A stretch of 64,000 nt of DNA, taken from the NCBI GenBank assembly GCA_018816245.1, contig JAHIVW010000003.1:124001-188000 (forward strand), read 5' to 3'. Source of the DNA: Nanobdellota archaeon. Its GTDB lineage: Archaea; Aenigmatarchaeota; Aenigmatarchaeia; QMZP01. The translations under genes and the position numbers were made by a program. Of the stretch, positions 28,040-37,504 are shown piece after piece. The notes under the pieces are model-generated. The model was not told where the DNA came from, did no database searches, and saw nothing but the letters and a program-made list of their open reading frames with translations. Each line of letters opens with the position of its first letter. Position 1 is the first letter of the stretch.

Positions 28040-28681
28040 CTATGTGCTCCCACAGACACCGTCGATGCAGGTGAGATAGCCAGCGAGCAACTGTTTGCAC
28101 GCCTCAGGAGAGAATTCCCCTGATTGAATGATTTCACCCCCTTCCTTGACCGTGCAGAAATTGAGCATGCTATTATGTGATGCCGTGAAAGAGGTTCCGA
28201 TCCCCATAAAGTTCTGCCAGACAAATTCCTGGTTTTCCGTGCCAGTAACAAACGTCCCTTCTGATGTTCTGATACACTCCAGAACTGAGGTGCAAGTTCG
28301 ACAGACACCAGTTGGGTCACATACGGGAAGCGGATTCTCACAGTCATAATTAACAAACGTTGTTGATCCGTTGGCGATGGTTTCAGTATATTGGGGAGTG
28401 CAGGAGAGGGGTTCATCTTCTGTTTCATTCGTTTCGGTCATGGCTTGATCGTTTCCTGTTTCACTGTTTTCCGCGCCTGTTGCTGTTGCGGTATTATCTT
28501 GATCCTGTCCAGCTTCATTCTGACCTTCAGTGCCGGTTTCGTTTTGCGTCCCGGGTTCACCTGAAAGAGACGTCGGTGAACCGAGATTCGGATGTTCTTG
28601 AACAGCAGTTTCCAAGAAGAATGAGAGAAAGATCCCAATAATAATCGCGGCAAGGATGAGGAGCGGAATTTTACCTCGCAT
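28040..28681 (-). CDS. Hypothetical exported, Thr/Glu/Asn-rich linker plus Cys-rich domain protein
   Basis: MRGKIPLLILAAIIIGIFLSFFLETAV anchor; CENPLPVCDPTGVCRTCTSVLECI; start near 28681 proposed. Confidence 0.6.
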   Translation of the reverse strand: MRGKIPLLILAAIIIGIFLSFFLETAVQEHPNLGSPTSLSGEPGTQNETGTEGQNEAGQDQDNTATATGAENSETGNDQAMTETNETEDEPLSCTPQYTETIANGSTTFVNYDCENPLPVCDPTGVCRTCTSVLECIRTSEGTFVTGTENQEFVWQNFMGIGTSFTASHNSMLNFCTVKEGGEIIQSGEFSPEACKQLLAGYLTCIDGVCGST

Positions 28682-28715
28682 ATCTTTTCTCTTTGTTTTC
28701 GGACTACAAGTACTT

Positions 28716-29945
28716 TTATCCAAACAAATCAACGGTTTCCTCTTCTACGGCCTGCGCATTCTCAAGGAGATCGCTGAAATTATAATACTCTGCGAACCGT
28801 GTATTGATTTTCACCCAATCCGGGAGATGCCTGACATGATATCCCTTGGCCTCTTGCGACTGGAAATAGTAAAAATCAACAATTGACTGATTTTCCTTGA
28901 CCGGGAGGCCGGCATCCTCTAATTCCGGAATATATACAAACGAATCGAGTGCATCGAGCATGCTGTAATTATTCCCTGTGAAATTCCCTTGAAGCCGCTC
29001 ATAAACCGAGGCGCCAACACCAACCTGGTACCGTTTGGTGAGAACCGTATCATTCAGAGGGATATGCCAAACACCATTGGTGAAGTTATCCAGCGTGATA
29101 AAGGGATACGGCTCATCGTTCAGAGTTTGGGTTATGGCAGCGATCGCACCGGCTGCACCAACAACAAAACACGAGACGCTCGGTGTCCCGGCCCCTTCAC
29201 CAATTATCCCTGTAAAGCCGGTGATTCCCGTTGGATCTGTTGTGACGAGAATCTTTCCTTCTCCTGTGTCACCCTCATCGAATGTGACGAGACCGCTACA
29301 GTTGCCACTGCTCGCTGATCCGGTCAGGAGCTTTTTTGCATAGTAGCTATACAGGCTCAGGTTATAGGTCCGCTTGATGATGCCTGAGGTTTTCGCGATA
29401 TACAGCGGATCATCAAAACCTTCCACAGTGAAGAAAAGAGGCGTTTTGGTGCGTTTCTCAAATATTGCCCTCCCAAAAGGATCTGAAATATTAACGAGGA
29501 TATCATAGGTTCCAGAGATAGTCATTCCGCTAATGTTATCCAATTGCGGTGTCAAAAAGGAAATTGACGTTTCAAATCCCGTTGTAATATTCTGTATCTT
29601 CATCTTCCAATCAGTAAGGGTATTATTTTGCATAAGGGTATTGGGAACACCATAAAGTGTTCCATTCAAAATTAATTCAACTCCTCGATACCCGGTATTA
29701 TCCATGAATTCACCATTTGTCACCACATGATCTGTGATTGCAATGAAAGCCCGTTTTGCTGACGTAGTTACCCCTTTTTGAAAATCTGCCTCGATTGTTT
29801 TTTCGACAATGCGCATCTGATCAATGACCACCATTTCTGCAACCGCTGAATGCTGTTCTTGGAAGGTAGTGAGGGAGAATGCAAAAAGGGAAAACAGAGG
29901 AATTGCGATCACCAACGCCATGAGCGAGTAGGCTTGTCCCTTCAT
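28716..29945 (-). CDS. Pilin-like/pseudopilin-like surface protein
   Basis: N-terminus MKGQAYSLMALVIAIPLFSLFAFSLTTFQEQ, long extracellular C-terminal part. Confidence 0.6.
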   Translation of the reverse strand: MKGQAYSLMALVIAIPLFSLFAFSLTTFQEQHSAVAEMVVIDQMRIVEKTIEADFQKGVTTSAKRAFIAITDHVVTNGEFMDNTGYRGVELILNGTLYGVPNTLMQNNTLTDWKMKIQNITTGFETSISFLTPQLDNISGMTISGTYDILVNISDPFGRAIFEKRTKTPLFFTVEGFDDPLYIAKTSGIIKRTYNLSLYSYYAKKLLTGSASSGNCSGLVTFDEGDTGEGKILVTTDPTGITGFTGIIGEGAGTPSVSCFVVGAAGAIAAITQTLNDEPYPFITLDNFTNGVWHIPLNDTVLTKRYQVGVGASVYERLQGNFTGNNYSMLDALDSFVYIPELEDAGLPVKENQSIVDFYYFQSQEAKGYHVRHLPDWVKINTRFAEYYNFSDLLENAQAVEEETVDLFG

Positions 29946-31822
29946 ATCCAAATCCGTATATCTAATTGTGCTGGACCCCAGAGTGAAGGCACATCGCCAA
30001 TACTTTGCGATTCATTTGAGATGTCAATTGCTTGGATAAAGGGGCCGAGCAGTTCTTCGAGTCGTTCGTACGCATCAGCAACAGCATCACTCTCATTCGC
30101 AAAGACAGTACCATACCCAACCGTGCTTCTGATTAATGTTGTGACACTTGCCAGTGCATTGGCAGGATCAATCCCATATCCCTGCGTGAAGTTGAGGGAG
30201 AACAGGTTATTTGCACCGGCAACAAGGGCATTCGCAGACGACACCGGAGTGTACCCGAAGCGAGCAAACTCCACAATCAAAGGATTAGAACTTGGGTTGT
30301 TTGGGTCATGATTGTATAAGACATCTCCATTTACAAATACCTGTTGAACAGGATTCGCTCCTGAGTAGTACAACCATGGAAGTTTGTAGAGTGCTGCAAG
30401 CGGTTCTGATTCGTTATGGATTGAGACATTCCACGTGACATTTCGATAGAACTCGGGAACTGCTTCATCTTGTTCGTACAGTGAGAATAGACTCGCCTGG
30501 GTTGTAAGATCAACTTTTCCAAAGACAATAGTATAAGGGTCATACCCAACCTCAACATACGATGTATCACGCCGAATGACTCGCTGATAATAATCCCTTC
30601 TCGTTCGCGTAACGTATTTATCAATATCAACAACAACCCAGAACACCCCCGTTGAAAATTCGGTAACAGAAATCCCAGAAGCCGCAAGTGTTGTTGCAAT
30701 CTCTGTTTCGTTCCAGAACACAGAGCCATTGGTAACATTTTTTATACTAATGTAATAAGATACCCCTTTCCAAGTGATATTCAAGGTCGCATTCTGGATT
30801 GGTGTTCCGCCGCTCTCATTTGTAAAGTTCAAGGAGACGTTAAGCCCGCTCACATTACCAAGGACAAAGATGGGCTTTTTATACCGAATTGGTGCTTCAG
30901 AAAGAACCTCATAGAAATGGAAACGAGCGGGGTTTGAGATTGTCGCCAAGGTAGTGGTATTGTATTGAACAACGAAATGGGTTGCTCCGTCATCGCCTCC
31001 TTCTGCTCCACCACTTCCGTATCGGCTGACAACACTCACTGTATTATTTCCAGGGACAATGTAGTCGGTAATGTCGGTTAATCCCTTTCCTGAAGACTGA
31101 TAGACAAAATTACCATTCACATACACCTTAAAAGGATTATCAATCCATGCTGTCTCAATGAATGTGCTTGCATTCGAAATATTTGCATTCAACGGGACTT
31201 CAAGTAAATAAGTGATATTAACCTGATTGCCGTTATTCCCCATGGGAAATTGTTTCACGGAACTGGTAATGACATCCCCCAACATAATCAGAGTATTGTT
31301 TTTTGTCGCGGTAATGAGCCACGCACGGGAAATATATCCATAGGATGGTTTGCCGATTTCGAACCCGCTTGCAATAGCGCGCTGTCTGATAACGAATCGA
31401 GCTGTTTCAGTGATATTCCGTTCAAAGAGCTGCGTTCCATCCATGAGAATCTGTGCATTGTATGGGGTACCGTTGAAAAATGGCGACAAAACACTCCCGG
31501 TGATGTTTTCAGCATAGGTTGTATTTCCTTCGGCCCAAAATGCTCCGATGACATCTAAGAGATCGCGCCCGCGATCCGATTGGGTAAGAATCCCGGCGGC
31601 GAAAAGATCAGCAAGAACCGGATAATTATCCTCAAGGTCTCCCACGGTTGCTGTCTGGGTCAGCAAGAGTGTATCTCTGCTCACCATGGAAAGGCGCTGC
31701 ACCGTGAGCTCAGGGGCTGACGTTGAGAAGGAAAGGGCACTCAGCATGATCGCAAGCGTTAGCAGCAACCCCACTGAAACCATGGCGTCGATTGATAGTA
31801 GAAACCCTCGTTGTGTTCGCAC
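29942..31822 (-). CDS. Large pilin-like surface protein (GTG start proposed; ORF open to 31903)
   Basis: N-terminus VRTQRGFLLSIDAMVSVGLLLTLAIMLSALSF then large Asn/Thr-rich ectodomain. Confidence 0.6.
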   Translation of the reverse strand: MRTQRGFLLSIDAMVSVGLLLTLAIMLSALSFSTSAPELTVQRLSMVSRDTLLLTQTATVGDLEDNYPVLADLFAAGILTQSDRGRDLLDVIGAFWAEGNTTYAENITGSVLSPFFNGTPYNAQILMDGTQLFERNITETARFVIRQRAIASGFEIGKPSYGYISRAWLITATKNNTLIMLGDVITSSVKQFPMGNNGNQVNITYLLEVPLNANISNASTFIETAWIDNPFKVYVNGNFVYQSSGKGLTDITDYIVPGNNTVSVVSRYGSGGAEGGDDGATHFVVQYNTTTLATISNPARFHFYEVLSEAPIRYKKPIFVLGNVSGLNVSLNFTNESGGTPIQNATLNITWKGVSYYISIKNVTNGSVFWNETEIATTLAASGISVTEFSTGVFWVVVDIDKYVTRTRRDYYQRVIRRDTSYVEVGYDPYTIVFGKVDLTTQASLFSLYEQDEAVPEFYRNVTWNVSIHNESEPLAALYKLPWLYYSGANPVQQVFVNGDVLYNHDPNNPSSNPLIVEFARFGYTPVSSANALVAGANNLFSLNFTQGYGIDPANALASVTTLIRSTVGYGTVFANESDAVADAYERLEELLGPFIQAIDISNESQSIGDVPSLWGPAQLDIRIWI

Positions 31823-31884
31823 CAGACACCCCTCACCTTGAATTGGAGTTGAGTTATTATATAGCTCCAAACCGAAAAAGAGGT

Positions 31885-32271
31885 ATGCGGCACGGCCAGG
31901 CAACTGTTGAATTCCTGATGATCTTCATGCTTTTCCTCGCGGCCCTAAACGTAGTTGCGGTTGTTGCCTACCAACGCTATACCGAGATCCAAACAATTCG
32001 CCAGGATATTGAGGCCAATACGCTTGTGGTATCGCTAGCGAATACCCTCAATTCCGCTTTTCTCGCAGGTGACGGGTTCAGAATTAACATGAGTCTTCCC
32101 AACTCCGTTGGAAACACCAACTATACGATTCACGTCTTGGGAAATCTTCTCATGTTGAATACGAGTCGCGATACCTATAGCGAAACGCTTTTTACACCAA
32201 ATATAACCGGAACTTTTGTTCCTGGTTTAAATACAATCCGTAATATTAACAATAACGTGGTGGTGCAATAG
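31885..32271 (+). CDS. Type IV pilin-like protein (class III-like signal)
   Basis: MRHGQATVEFLMIFMLFLAALNVVAVVAYQRYTEIQ; G-Q-A-T-V-E N-terminal motif. Confidence 0.65.
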   Translation: MRHGQATVEFLMIFMLFLAALNVVAVVAYQRYTEIQTIRQDIEANTLVVSLANTLNSAFLAGDGFRINMSLPNSVGNTNYTIHVLGNLLMLNTSRDTYSETLFTPNITGTFVPGLNTIRNINNNVVVQ

Positions 32272-32272
32272 A

Positions 32273-32773
32273 ATGCGAGGACAAATTTGGTCATTAGACG
32301 CGATCGCGTCTATTCTGATTTTTGTTTCAGCGTTTCTGCTTCTCGCTTTTGCATGGAACAATGCCCAGGTTCAGTTGATGGAACGGCAAACACAACTCCA
32401 TCTTGAATCACGAGTAATTGGAATTTCAGACAGTCTCCTTCGTACCCCGGGCCTTCCCCTCGATTGGAATGCAGGAAATGTCCAGTCAATCGGCATCATC
32501 AAAGAAGAAAACGTTATCAACCAGACCCTTTTGATCCGGTTTCTCGATCTTCCAGAGACAATAGCAAAAGCGACGTTTGGGATTTCTGATGCTGCGTACT
32601 TTTTCCAACTGTTTGATATCAATGGGAGCATTCGTTATGTCAATGATCAACTCGCTGTTAGCGGAACGGCTCCTCATCAAAACGCCACACTTATTGTTCC
32701 TGTTGTCCGGTTTGTGCTCCTTGACGGCGACCCAGTCAAACTCTTCCTTACCTTGTGGGTGCCACGTGATTAG
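32273..32773 (+). CDS. Pilin-like protein
   Basis: MRGQIWSLDAIASILIFVSAFLLLAFAWNNAQVQ; directly follows the upstream pilin-like gene. Confidence 0.62.
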   Translation: MRGQIWSLDAIASILIFVSAFLLLAFAWNNAQVQLMERQTQLHLESRVIGISDSLLRTPGLPLDWNAGNVQSIGIIKEENVINQTLLIRFLDLPETIAKATFGISDAAYFFQLFDINGSIRYVNDQLAVSGTAPHQNATLIVPVVRFVLLDGDPVKLFLTLWVPRD

Positions 32774-33039
32774 AGATCGAATTCAAAAAACTTGTACTTG
32801 ATCGTGAGCCGGTACCCTTTTTTCTTCATGCTTCTGAGAAAGTCGTCAGAGGATCCCGATCCCTTTCCTTTCCCCATTAAATACTTGACCACAGCCTCGG
32901 TGCTCAGAAGAATACTCTTGATCTCGATAATAATATGCTTCCCCTGGACAATGACTTCAGCTGCAGGATGCTCTCCAATGGTGACATAGAAATGGAGCTG
33001 CCCCGACAGTTGATCGAGAAACTCACCAAGCTGCCCCAT
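32770..33039 (-). CDS. Hypothetical protein
   Basis: 89 aa ORF, regular beta-like pattern, adjacent co-oriented small ORF. Confidence 0.55.
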   Translation of the reverse strand: MGQLGEFLDQLSGQLHFYVTIGEHPAAEVIVQGKHIIIEIKSILLSTEAVVKYLMGKGKGSGSSDDFLRSMKKKGYRLTIKYKFFEFDL

Positions 33040-33056
33040 AGTGCACCGCTCGGCCG

Positions 33057-33272
33057 TTACCGCTTGGCAAGTGGGACAAGGGTGAACTCAATCTTCCCTT
33101 CGAGCGTGACCTTGGACTTCCCGATATTGAAGGCAACGCCGTTCAAATCGATTTTCGCCTTGGTTTCTTTGCCCTGAAGGAGTTCAAGAACCTGAAGGAT
33201 CATCCCTTCCTTGTTTTTCAAGAGTTCTTGGATGATGCTCGTTCCGGTGCCAGTGGATGTGTTTTTCGCCAT
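33057..33272 (-). CDS. Hypothetical protein
   Basis: 71 aa ORF, helical N-terminus then KAKIDLNGVAFNIGKSKVTLEGKIEFTLVPL. Confidence 0.55.
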   Translation of the reverse strand: MAKNTSTGTGTSIIQELLKNKEGMILQVLELLQGKETKAKIDLNGVAFNIGKSKVTLEGKIEFTLVPLAKR

Positions 33273-33312
33273 ATGATCATTAATATGCGAAATCGCCTAT
33301 AAATACACACTC

Positions 33313-34605
33313 ATGGAGCGAATTATTGTTGGACGGAACGTCGCAGATCTTGCCTCATTCGGCGACAAGGGAACCGGGTTTCTGGGGAAGCATGTTGTTG
33401 GTTCTGGGGAGCAGATGCACCTCACGAACCCGATTTATATGGATCTTGCACGGCCGCATATCGTCCTTGTATGCGGCAAACGCGGCACAGGAAAGAGCTA
33501 TGACGGCGGTGTTGTCGCCGAAGAAGTGTCCCTGTTGTCGCCGGAGATCCGGAAGAACCTCTCGGTGCTTATCTTCGATACCATGGGTATCTACTGGTCC
33601 ATGAAGATGGCCAATGACCGGGACCAGGATCTGCTCAATGAATGGGGGCTCAAGCCACATGCCATGAAGACAAAGCTCGTTGTCCCAAAGGCATTTGTTG
33701 AATCGTACAAGGAGGTGGGTGTTGCCGTGGATGCGCCGCTAGTGCTTCCCTGCGGGGAACTCTCGGCAACGGATTGGATTATCGCCTTCGGCTTCTCGCC
33801 AATCGACGAACACGGGATCGGCATTGAACGCGCCATCAAGGCTGTCAGCAAGCGGTACGGCACCGTGTACAGCATCGATGACATCACCAAAGCCATCGGG
33901 GAGAACAAGCGGTTGCAGCAGCACGTCCGGGAATCCCTCTTGAACCGGTTTGAAGCAGCAAAGGAGTGGGGGCTCTTCGAGAAACGGGGAACGCCGCTTC
34001 AAGAGCTGTTTGCTCCCGGGGTGATCACGATCGTTGACGTGTCCCACTATGCTGGGGCCAATGCCGGCTGGTCTGTCCGCGGCATGCTGGTGGGGCTGCT
34101 GAGCAGGCAGATCTATCAGGAACGCCTCGTGTCACGAAAGGCAGAGGAGTTCGAGGTCATCTCCGGCGAGCGCCGGAAGACCATTCCTATGGTCTGGATC
34201 ATGATCGACGAGGCCCACATGTTCCTGCCGAACGACGGGGAGACCGCGGCAAGCTCGGCGTTGCAGACTCTCGTCAAGCAAGGCCGTGAACCCGGGATCT
34301 CCTTGCTGTTCATTACTCAGCGACCTAACAAGCTGCATGAGGACGCCCTGGCGCAGGCGGATCTGGTGATCAGCCACCGGCTGACCGCGAAGGCGGACAT
34401 CGAGGCGCTGCGGAGCGTCATGCAGACCTACATGCTCGAGGACCTGCAGGACGCGCTCAACGGCCTGCCGGACATCAAGGGCGCGGCCCTGATCCTTGAC
34501 GACAATTCGGAACGCATTCTGAGTGCAGTGATCCGGCCGCGGTTCTCGTGGCACGCGGGCGGGTCGCCGATGGCAGTCAAGAAGAAGAGTTTGTTTGAGG
34601 AGTGA
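33313..34605 (+). CDS. HerA/DUF87-like ATPase
   Basis: VCGKRGTGKSYDGGVVAEEV Walker A; PMVWIMIDEAHMFLP Walker B; SLLFITQRPNKLHEDALAQADLVISHRLTAKADIEAL. Confidence 0.87.
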   Translation: MERIIVGRNVADLASFGDKGTGFLGKHVVGSGEQMHLTNPIYMDLARPHIVLVCGKRGTGKSYDGGVVAEEVSLLSPEIRKNLSVLIFDTMGIYWSMKMANDRDQDLLNEWGLKPHAMKTKLVVPKAFVESYKEVGVAVDAPLVLPCGELSATDWIIAFGFSPIDEHGIGIERAIKAVSKRYGTVYSIDDITKAIGENKRLQQHVRESLLNRFEAAKEWGLFEKRGTPLQELFAPGVITIVDVSHYAGANAGWSVRGMLVGLLSRQIYQERLVSRKAEEFEVISGERRKTIPMVWIMIDEAHMFLPNDGETAASSALQTLVKQGREPGISLLFITQRPNKLHEDALAQADLVISHRLTAKADIEALRSVMQTYMLEDLQDALNGLPDIKGAALILDDNSERILSAVIRPRFSWHAGGSPMAVKKKSLFEE

Positions 34606-34608
34606 AGA

Positions 34609-34794
34609 ATGCAGAATCTTCTGTTGATAGGGATTGTATTACTATTACTAGCTATCGTAATCTATGTTTCTGGGTTCTTTCAGATTCTGATGTTTTTCGT
34701 GATGATGCTTGGTTTCGGCTTATTTGGAATAATCTGCATTGGCTATTGGATTTATTTAGAACGACAAAATACAAGCGGATCTGGTGGAGTATAA
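34609..34794 (+). CDS. Hypothetical small membrane protein
   Basis: 61 aa, two hydrophobic segments, directly after the HerA-like gene. Confidence 0.45.
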   Translation: MQNLLLIGIVLLLLAIVIYVSGFFQILMFFVMMLGFGLFGIICIGYWIYLERQNTSGSGGV

Positions 34795-34801
34795 GTCTTC
34801 T

Positions 34802-35152
34802 TTAAATCCGCCGCTCCTCAAACGTGACCTTCTTTTTCTCGATTAATTCCTTCACGCGCTTCTGTTTTTCCGAAAGCCGGCTTGTATTTGCCTTGAACTC
34901 AACGAAAATCACTTTGTCATCCGTGAACTGAACGCCGTCCACGGGCGTTCCCAGAAACCGGAATTCCTGGGGATCGTACGGATAGTCCTTCAGGAACGGA
35001 AAGAACTGCTCGCTCATCTTGCCGTACTTCACTGATTGCGATTGTTTCTGGAACGTGATGTCGCCAAGTCTCGCTTTGATGCGGCGCTGGTTCCAGACAA
35101 GCAGCACAATGATCACGGCAAGCAGCAACATGATGATTAGTTCAAAGTCCAT
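34802..35152 (-). CDS. TM-anchored endonuclease related to archaeal Holliday junction resolvase (COG4741-like)
   Basis: MDFELIIMLLLAVIIVLLVW anchor; GTPVDGVQFTDDKVIFVEFKANTSRLSEKQKRVKELI resembles PD-(D/E)XK core. Confidence 0.7.
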   Translation of the reverse strand: MDFELIIMLLLAVIIVLLVWNQRRIKARLGDITFQKQSQSVKYGKMSEQFFPFLKDYPYDPQEFRFLGTPVDGVQFTDDKVIFVEFKANTSRLSEKQKRVKELIEKKKVTFEERRI

Positions 35153-35156
35153 ACGC

Positions 35157-36254
35157 TCACCGAATGTGGAGTTCGATAATATCCTTGTCCTTGATCTTGA
35201 AATCAATGCCGATCTTCTGGCCCCCGAACTTCGCGGAAGGTCCCCAAAGCCGTGCGTATTCCACGTTCTTCACCACATCCTTGTGGAGGGTCTCGCAAAT
35301 CGTCCGGACCGTCGCCGGTGCTTTCAGAATAAGTGGTTCCTTCAGGTCAGGCTCCTGCCCTTCTTTCTTGAGGAATATCCGAATGAGGCCGAGTCGGTTC
35401 CAAATTGCATCGCGCAACTGGTTGATGTTCGTTCCTTCTGTTGCAGAAATGGCTGTTGCATCAAACCTTTGGACGATCTCCTGTTCCCCCGATGGGAGAA
35501 GATCCAGCTTATTCACAATTACAAGAAGCGGGACATACACCCGGCTTGGTGACAGGGCATCGATCAACCGGTCAAGGGTCGGGTCCTCGCGAAACGTGAC
35601 CTCTGCATTCATGATACCGAACTCGTGGAGAACGCCGATGATGGTCTTCCGGTCGAGGTGTTTCAAGGCAACAGCTGCGGCAATGGTGATGCCGCCGCCT
35701 TCCCGTTTTTCGATCGCGATATCCGGTCTGGTCTGGTTCGGCCTGATCCCTGCGTTGATCAATTCGGTGAGCATGATGTTATATTGTTCTTCTAAGCTCA
35801 CATCAGCACGGGGTGCCAGGAGCATCACGATCGCGTCAGCAACACGGATGACCGATAAGACTTCTTTCCCCCGACCGCGTCCTGCTGACGCTGCTTCTAC
35901 AAGTCCAGGGACATCCCAGAGCTGGATCCGTGCACCGTCATACTCGAGGACACCAGGAACAACCGTCAAGGTCGTAAACTCGTAGGCAGCGACCTTGCTT
36001 TCAGCGTTTGTCAGGAGATTGAGCAAGGTTGATTTTCCTGCAGACGGGTAGCCGACGAAGACGACCGTGGCGTCGCCGCGTTTCTTCAGGCCGTAGCCGA
36101 GGCCGCGGGCGCCGCCGGAGTGACGCTTCTGTTCATCGTTCTTGAGCTTGGCGAGTTTGGCGCGGAGCTTTCCGAAGTGGAACTGTGTTGCCTTGTTGTA
36201 CTTCATCTTGGCGAGCTCTGCTTCGATGTCCTTGATCTGGTTCTCGATGCTCAT
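35157..36254 (-). CDS. DRG/Rbg-family GTPase with TGS domain
   Basis: VVFVGYPSAGKSTLLNLLTNA; YDGARIQLWDVPGLVEAASAGRGRGKEVLSVIRVAD; NKLDLLPSGE; C-terminal TGS. Confidence 0.93.
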   Translation of the reverse strand: MSIENQIKDIEAELAKMKYNKATQFHFGKLRAKLAKLKNDEQKRHSGGARGLGYGLKKRGDATVVFVGYPSAGKSTLLNLLTNAESKVAAYEFTTLTVVPGVLEYDGARIQLWDVPGLVEAASAGRGRGKEVLSVIRVADAIVMLLAPRADVSLEEQYNIMLTELINAGIRPNQTRPDIAIEKREGGGITIAAAVALKHLDRKTIIGVLHEFGIMNAEVTFREDPTLDRLIDALSPSRVYVPLLVIVNKLDLLPSGEQEIVQRFDATAISATEGTNINQLRDAIWNRLGLIRIFLKKEGQEPDLKEPLILKAPATVRTICETLHKDVVKNVEYARLWGPSAKFGGQKIGIDFKIKDKDIIELHIR

Positions 36255-36304
36255 CCGGAGGTATTAAACCGAGACGATTAATAGGTTTTTAGTTTGATGG
36301 TACA

Positions 36305-36323
36305 TTTATAACATTGTTATAAA
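36305..36323. repeat. Perfect 19-bp palindrome TTTATAACA-T-TGTTATAAA (family copy 4)
   Basis: 9+1+9 palindrome between the DRG gene start and the RHS fragment. Confidence 0.88.
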
Positions 36324-36363
36324 AGATACGTTCTATTTAATTATTCCAATCAATCAAATCCCA

Positions 36364-36690
36364 ATGGGGGCAGCGTCGAAGGTTGCAAAGCTATCGGTAC
36401 CGTTCTTCCCCAACCCCACGTTCGTCCGTGCGGTCAACGCATCTGACACGTTCGACACGGTCTACTACCGCGACGCGCAGGGCACGCTCCTCGCCCGCAG
36501 GGACCCGGGCAACGCGACCTTCTTCTCCCATCCCGACCACCTCGGCTCCACGAGCCTCGTCACGGACGAGAGCGGCGACGTCGTCGAAGAAACGGCCTAC
36601 GCCCCGTTCGGCCTGCCCTTGTACGGCGCGGACTCCAAGTACCTGTACACCGGCAAGGAACTGGACCGGGGGACGGGGCTCTCCTCTTAA
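36364..36690 (+). pseudogene. RHS-repeat core fragment (truncated, likely remnant)
   Basis: DTVYYRDAQGTLLARRDPGNATFFSHPDHLGSTSLVTDESGDVVEETAYAPFGLPLYGADSKYLYTGKELDRGTGL matches the RHS-associated core but stops there. Confidence 0.8.
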
Positions 36691-36714
36691 GAGGATTATA
36701 AACTAATTTGTGTC

Positions 36715-37467
36715 ATGATCGATCACGATCAGCACCTCCTGACCGATGAAACAATCCTCAAGAAGATCGTCCGGGAGGCCAAGATCACCCCCAAGGAATC
36801 CGTCCTCGAGATCGGGGCCGGTCCCGGCAATCTGACCCGGGAACTCTGCAAGGTCGCTAACCACGTGACCGCCGTTGAACTCGACACGGACTTCCTCAAT
36901 GAGCTCGCCTTGCTCCAGGAAGAAACAGGAAATCTCGACATTGTCTTCGGGAATGCGCTGGACTACCTCAAAACAGACCATCCCCACTTCCTGGTCCTCG
37001 TCGGGAACATTCCCTACGCTATCTGCGAGCCCCTCCTGCAGGCACTCTTCCGGGAGGCCTTTTCCCGCATCATTCTCATGGTTCCAACCGGCTTTGCCGC
37101 CAAGCTCACCGGAGAAACGAGCATCGGCGTCCGCACAGCTGCCTTCTTTACGGTCACGACCCTCTTCCCTGTTTCCCGGAAGGCCTTCGAGCCCCCTCCT
37201 AAGACCGATTCCGTGGTCATCCGCCTCACACCGAAGGCAGGGAACCGCCTCGTGCAGCTCACCCTCCAACAACGGGACAAAAAGCTCGGAAACGCCATCC
37301 GGGAAGCCCTCATCCAGCGAGCAATAGAAAAGGGGTCAAAAATGACCAAAAAGGAGGCAGGTAAACAGTTAAATACCCTCCCACTAAGGAAGATGCAGGA
37401 GACAAAGATCGCCAGTTTGAGTTGTTCTGAGCTCCAAACCGTGGTCTCGTCTTTAAAACGTTTATAA
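36715..37467 (+). CDS. ksgA: rRNA adenine dimethyltransferase (KsgA/Dim1)
   Basis: [45 protein letters not shown]. Confidence 0.93.
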   Translation: MIDHDQHLLTDETILKKIVREAKITPKESVLEIGAGPGNLTRELCKVANHVTAVELDTDFLNELALLQEETGNLDIVFGNALDYLKTDHPHFLVLVGNIPYAICEPLLQALFREAFSRIILMVPTGFAAKLTGETSIGVRTAAFFTVTTLFPVSRKAFEPPPKTDSVVIRLTPKAGNRLVQLTLQQRDKKLGNAIREALIQRAIEKGSKMTKKEAGKQLNTLPLRKMQETKIASLSCSELQTVVSSLKRL

Positions 37468-37504
37468 GGAAATCAAGCGAAGTACGTACGTTATTTTGGT
37501 TCAT

